In this document: positions 6,431 to 8,091 of the stretch, piece after piece
Layout of the letters: each line of letters opens with the position of its first letter
Position numbering within the stretch: position 1 is the first letter of the stretch
From: Microcaldota archaeon
GTDB lineage: Archaea; Micrarchaeota; Micrarchaeia; Anstonellales; Bilamarchaeaceae
Assembly (NCBI GenBank): GCA_030668565.1
Contig: DAOVFD010000047.1
Location: 1-8,091, forward strand
Reading direction: 5' to 3'
DNA: 8,091 nucleotides
Made by a program: the position numbers and the translations under genes
The notes under the pieces: model-generated
Database searches by the model: none
The model's input: only the letters and a program-made list of their open reading frames with translations
Told to the model about the DNA's origin: nothing

Positions 6431-7591
6431 ATGATTAAACCGTCAGCCAGAAGTGAGCTTGTATCCTATCCCATAAGAGATATTGTGGTGGAAGCCAAAC
6501 AATTAGAGAAAAAGGAAGGCATAAAGATGGCCTACCTTAACATAGGGGACCCCGGTCCGTTCGGCTTCAGACCGCCGCAGCATGTTCTTGATGCGATAGC
6601 AGATGCCTTGAAAGAAAACTATTCAGCATACTCTCCATCTGAAGGCGACCCTGAACTAAGGCAGGAAGCAGCGAAATACGAAGGAGTTGCGGAAGAAGAT
6701 GTATTCATAACCGCGGGCCTCAGCGAGGGAATAGATTTTCTTTTCCAGGCACTCGTGGACCCGGGCAGGAACATCATTCTTCCATTGCCGACATATCCGT
6801 TATACTCAACCAAACAAAGGCTAAGCTATGGTCCGGTCGATTTCTATAATTGCGATGACAATTATGAACCTGACCTCGATGATTTGCGCAAAAAAATCTC
6901 TCCTTACACCCGTGCAATCCTTGTAATCAGTCCCAACAACCCTACAGGGAAAATATATTCAAGAAAGACGATGGAAGGAATTGTTGACATAGCCGGAGAA
7001 TACAAACTCCCGATTATTGCAGATGATGCATATGAGCATATTCTTCTTGACCCTGGTGAATACGTTAACATGAGAAAAATCCACAAGGATGTTCCTATTG
7101 TTTCGGGAAACAGTCTCTCCAAGAATTTCATCTATCCCGGTGCAAGAGTGGGTTATATCGCATTCCACGGGGATTGGGGGGATGAGATGAAGGATGCACT
7201 CCAGAGGCTATGCAACCAGCGTTTATCGGTTAATTGGGAGATGCAGAGAGGATATCTTGCAGCACTTCGCGGACCTATGGACCATGTAAATGAATTCAAT
7301 GAAGAATTAAGGAAGAGAAGGGAAGTGATGATGAAGCGGATTCAGGGGATAGACGGTCTTCATGTAGTTAAACCCGGCGGGGCCTTCTATGGTTTCGTAA
7401 AAGTAGAAAAAGGTCCATGGAAGGATGACTGGGAGTTTGCAAGAGCTTTATTAAGAAAAGGAGTAGTTGTAGTCCCTGGTTCAGGCTTTGGTCCGATGGA
7501 TTCCATTTATTTCAGGATGGTTTTCCTTCCGACAGTAGAACAGCTGAACGATGCCTTTGATAAAATAGAGGAATTGATGAAAGGAAAATAA
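6431..7591 (+). CDS. PLP-dependent class I/II aminotransferase, alanine aminotransferase-like
   Basis: This is a 386-residue fold-type I aminotransferase, the usual family length. Visible marks are LNIGDP near residue 36, PNNPTG at 168-173 with N170 near the PLP ring, D198 and Y201 (DDAYEH) which contact the cofactor, the Schiff-base lysine K231 in SLSKNF followed by PGARVGY, and R362 in YFRMVFLP which would bind the substrate carboxylate. The N-terminal order (IRDIVVEAKQLEKKEGIK) and the C-terminal GPWKDDWEF and GSGFG blocks resemble the Pyrococcus alanine aminotransferase as I recall it. The likely reaction is alanine plus 2-oxoglutarate to pyruvate plus glutamate, in the cytoplasm; aspartate or a broader substrate range cannot be excluded. 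A TTG at 6416 is in frame, but GAGGTG at 6420-6425 points to the ATG at 6431. It is divergent from the surface-protein gene and appears monocistronic. Confidence 0.9.
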   Translation: MIKPSARSELVSYPIRDIVVEAKQLEKKEGIKMAYLNIGDPGPFGFRPPQHVLDAIADALKENYSAYSPSEGDPELRQEAAKYEGVAEEDVFITAGLSEGIDFLFQALVDPGRNIILPLPTYPLYSTKQRLSYGPVDFYNCDDNYEPDLDDLRKKISPYTRAILVISPNNPTGKIYSRKTMEGIVDIAGEYKLPIIADDAYEHILLDPGEYVNMRKIHKDVPIVSGNSLSKNFIYPGARVGYIAFHGDWGDEMKDALQRLCNQRLSVNWEMQRGYLAALRGPMDHVNEFNEELRKRREVMMKRIQGIDGLHVVKPGGAFYGFVKVEKGPWKDDWEFARALLRKGVVVVPGSGFGPMDSIYFRMVFLPTVEQLNDAFDKIEELMKGK

Positions 7592-7738
7592 TCAGAGACT
7601 CTGGTAACCCAGTCCAAATTTCTTTTTTGCATGTTCCTTGTTTATCGTGTCAGTCAGGTTGTTTATCGTGTCAGTCAGATCATCGACTTCTTTCTTCAAT
7701 TCTTTTATCCCCTTTTCTGTTTCCTCGGGAAGTTTCAT
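7592..7738 (-). CDS. 48-residue predicted coiled-coil protein
   Basis: The frame from ATG at 7738 to TGA at 7592-7594 encodes a 48-residue charged protein. I11, L14, V18, L21, I25, L28 and I32 occupy perfect a/d positions of a heptad repeat (3-4-3-4-3-4 spacing), so residues about 8-36 should form a coiled coil, probably a homo- or hetero-oligomer. A basic linker and the tail FGLGYQSL follow. It starts 4 bases after the stop of the upstream lysine-rich gene, with TGATTTC before the ATG, and ends next to the aminotransferase stop with no gap. Upstream in frame there is no other ATG before a stop at 7793-7795. The plus-strand frame over the same bases encodes a low-complexity Phe/Ser/Val peptide and is the likely shadow. 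Function is unknown; a partner role to the gene before it is inferred from position. Confidence 0.6.
   Translation of the reverse strand: MKLPEETEKGIKELKKEVDDLTDTINNLTDTINKEHAKKKFGLGYQSL
7619..7628 (+). terminator. T-rich tract, possible terminator of the aminotransferase gene
   Basis: TTTCTTTTTT lies about 30 bases after the aminotransferase stop, inside the 3' end of the opposing 48-residue gene where it covers its AAA-AAG-AAA-type codons. It fits archaeal oligo-T termination, with the caveat that Lys codons give such tracts by coding alone. Confidence 0.35.
7638..7679 (-). repeat. 21-base tandem duplication encoding one coiled-coil heptad twice
   Basis: Two adjacent 21-base units (7638-7658 and 7659-7679) are identical except for the last base. 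Read on the minus strand each covers one heptad, giving the doubled peptide LTDTINNLTDTINK. The unit equals exactly seven codons, so the duplication lengthens the coiled coil by one heptad without breaking register. Confidence 0.85.
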
Positions 7739-7742
7739 GAAA

Positions 7743-8090
7743 TCATTTGATTTCTTTTCCTTCTTCTTTCTTGTATCCCTTCGGCTGCTTAATTATTACT
7801 TTGACTTGGCCTTCATTCTTCGTTTTCTTAACGGTTATCGTTAGTTTCTGGTCCTCTCCCACTTTTTTTGCTTTACCATATTTTAATTTGACACGAATAG
7901 GATCTGCTGCGTTTCCCTTCATGTGAACATCAAGTTCAACCCCCTTTTTTCCTACTTTTTCTATTCCTATGGCATTTACTCCAGCAACATAGAAAGGTCC
8001 TTTATATTCCATTTCCATCAAGTCATCTCCTTCATATGCTTTCTTAACACATTTGCCTTTCTCGAATGTACAATCGATTAGCTTATACAT
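7743..8090 (-). CDS. Lysine-rich beta-type protein of unknown function, start uncertain
   Basis: The frame gives up to 115 residues from ATG at 8090, and may extend beyond the window because only one base lies before that ATG. Residues 1-24 include two cysteines (C7, C14). Residues 28-99 alternate hydrophobic and charged positions (for example VELDVHM, RVKLKYG, LTITVKK, VKVIIKQ), suggesting several beta strands. The tail is very rich in Lys and Glu. No signal peptide, membrane helix or family motif is recognised. A strong SD, AAGGAGATGA (8023-8032), lies just before the in-frame ATG of residue 25 at 8018, so a 91-residue form is a serious alternative. The other two frames of this strand have stops here, so the upstream codons, if coding, belong to this protein. 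It is followed after 4 bases by the coiled-coil gene, making a likely operon. Confidence 0.65.
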   Translation of the reverse strand: MYKLIDCTFEKGKCVKKAYEGDDLMEMEYKGPFYVAGVNAIGIEKVGKKGVELDVHMKGNAADPIRVKLKYGKAKKVGEDQKLTITVKKTKNEGQVKVIIKQPKGYKKEEGKEIK

Positions 8091-8091
8091 G

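Noticed and set aside
7638..7844. Plus-strand open frame of 68 codons rich in Phe, Ser and Val
   Set aside because: It is antisense to the coiled-coil gene and the end of the lysine-rich gene, has low-complexity composition and no SD. The minus-strand frames have far more protein-like patterns.
1..8091. CRISPR array, tRNA, rRNA or insertion sequence
   Set aside because: No regularly spaced repeats, no cloverleaf-like or rRNA-like segments, and no transposase or terminal inverted repeats were seen by eye on either strand.

Overview
This looks like a stretch of archaeal chromosome. The evidence is a beta-CASP mRNA 3'-end nuclease of the archaeal CPSF2 type, a SufT/MIP18-type protein, an alanine aminotransferase that resembles the Pyrococcus enzyme in motif order, AT-rich TATA-like boxes at the usual distance before genes, purine-rich Shine-Dalgarno (SD) sequences, and heavy use of AGG/AGA and ATA codons. 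The lineage cannot be fixed from these genes; a DPANN or deep euryarchaeal group is a guess only. No rRNA, tRNA, CRISPR array, transposase or integration signature was seen.

Layout. (1) Bases 1-2892, plus strand: the 3' end of an unrecognised gene overlaps by ATGA an 817-residue secreted, cysteine-rich protein. The latter ends in four tandem Ig-like domains with a shared cysteine frame. (2) 2915-4529, minus strand: a two-gene operon, DUF59/MIP18 protein then aCPSF2-like ribonuclease, 4 bases apart. (3) 4597-4992, plus: a 131-residue protein made of two ACT domains, divergent from the DUF59 gene across a compact 67-base promoter region. (4) 5004-6281, minus: a 425-residue surface protein with a lipobox-like cysteine but an unusually long, charged N-terminal region. 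(5) 6431-7591, plus: alanine/aspartate-type aminotransferase, divergent from the surface protein over a 149-base intergenic region with two TATA-like boxes and a short direct repeat. (6) 7592-8090, minus: a lysine-rich beta-type protein of unknown function, reaching the window edge, followed 4 bases later by a 48-residue coiled-coil protein that is easily missed.

How they fit together. Two genes make exported proteins (439-2892 and 5004-6281), so cell-surface building is one theme. The rest are housekeeping: RNA processing, iron-sulfur cluster assembly, amino-acid sensing and amino-acid metabolism. Genes are packed tightly. At three convergent junctions an oligo-T tract that could end transcription lies within or next to the 3' end of the opposing gene. 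The least explained parts are the surface-protein operon at the left edge and the small two-gene operon at the right edge. I do not see clear evidence for a defence or mobile system.
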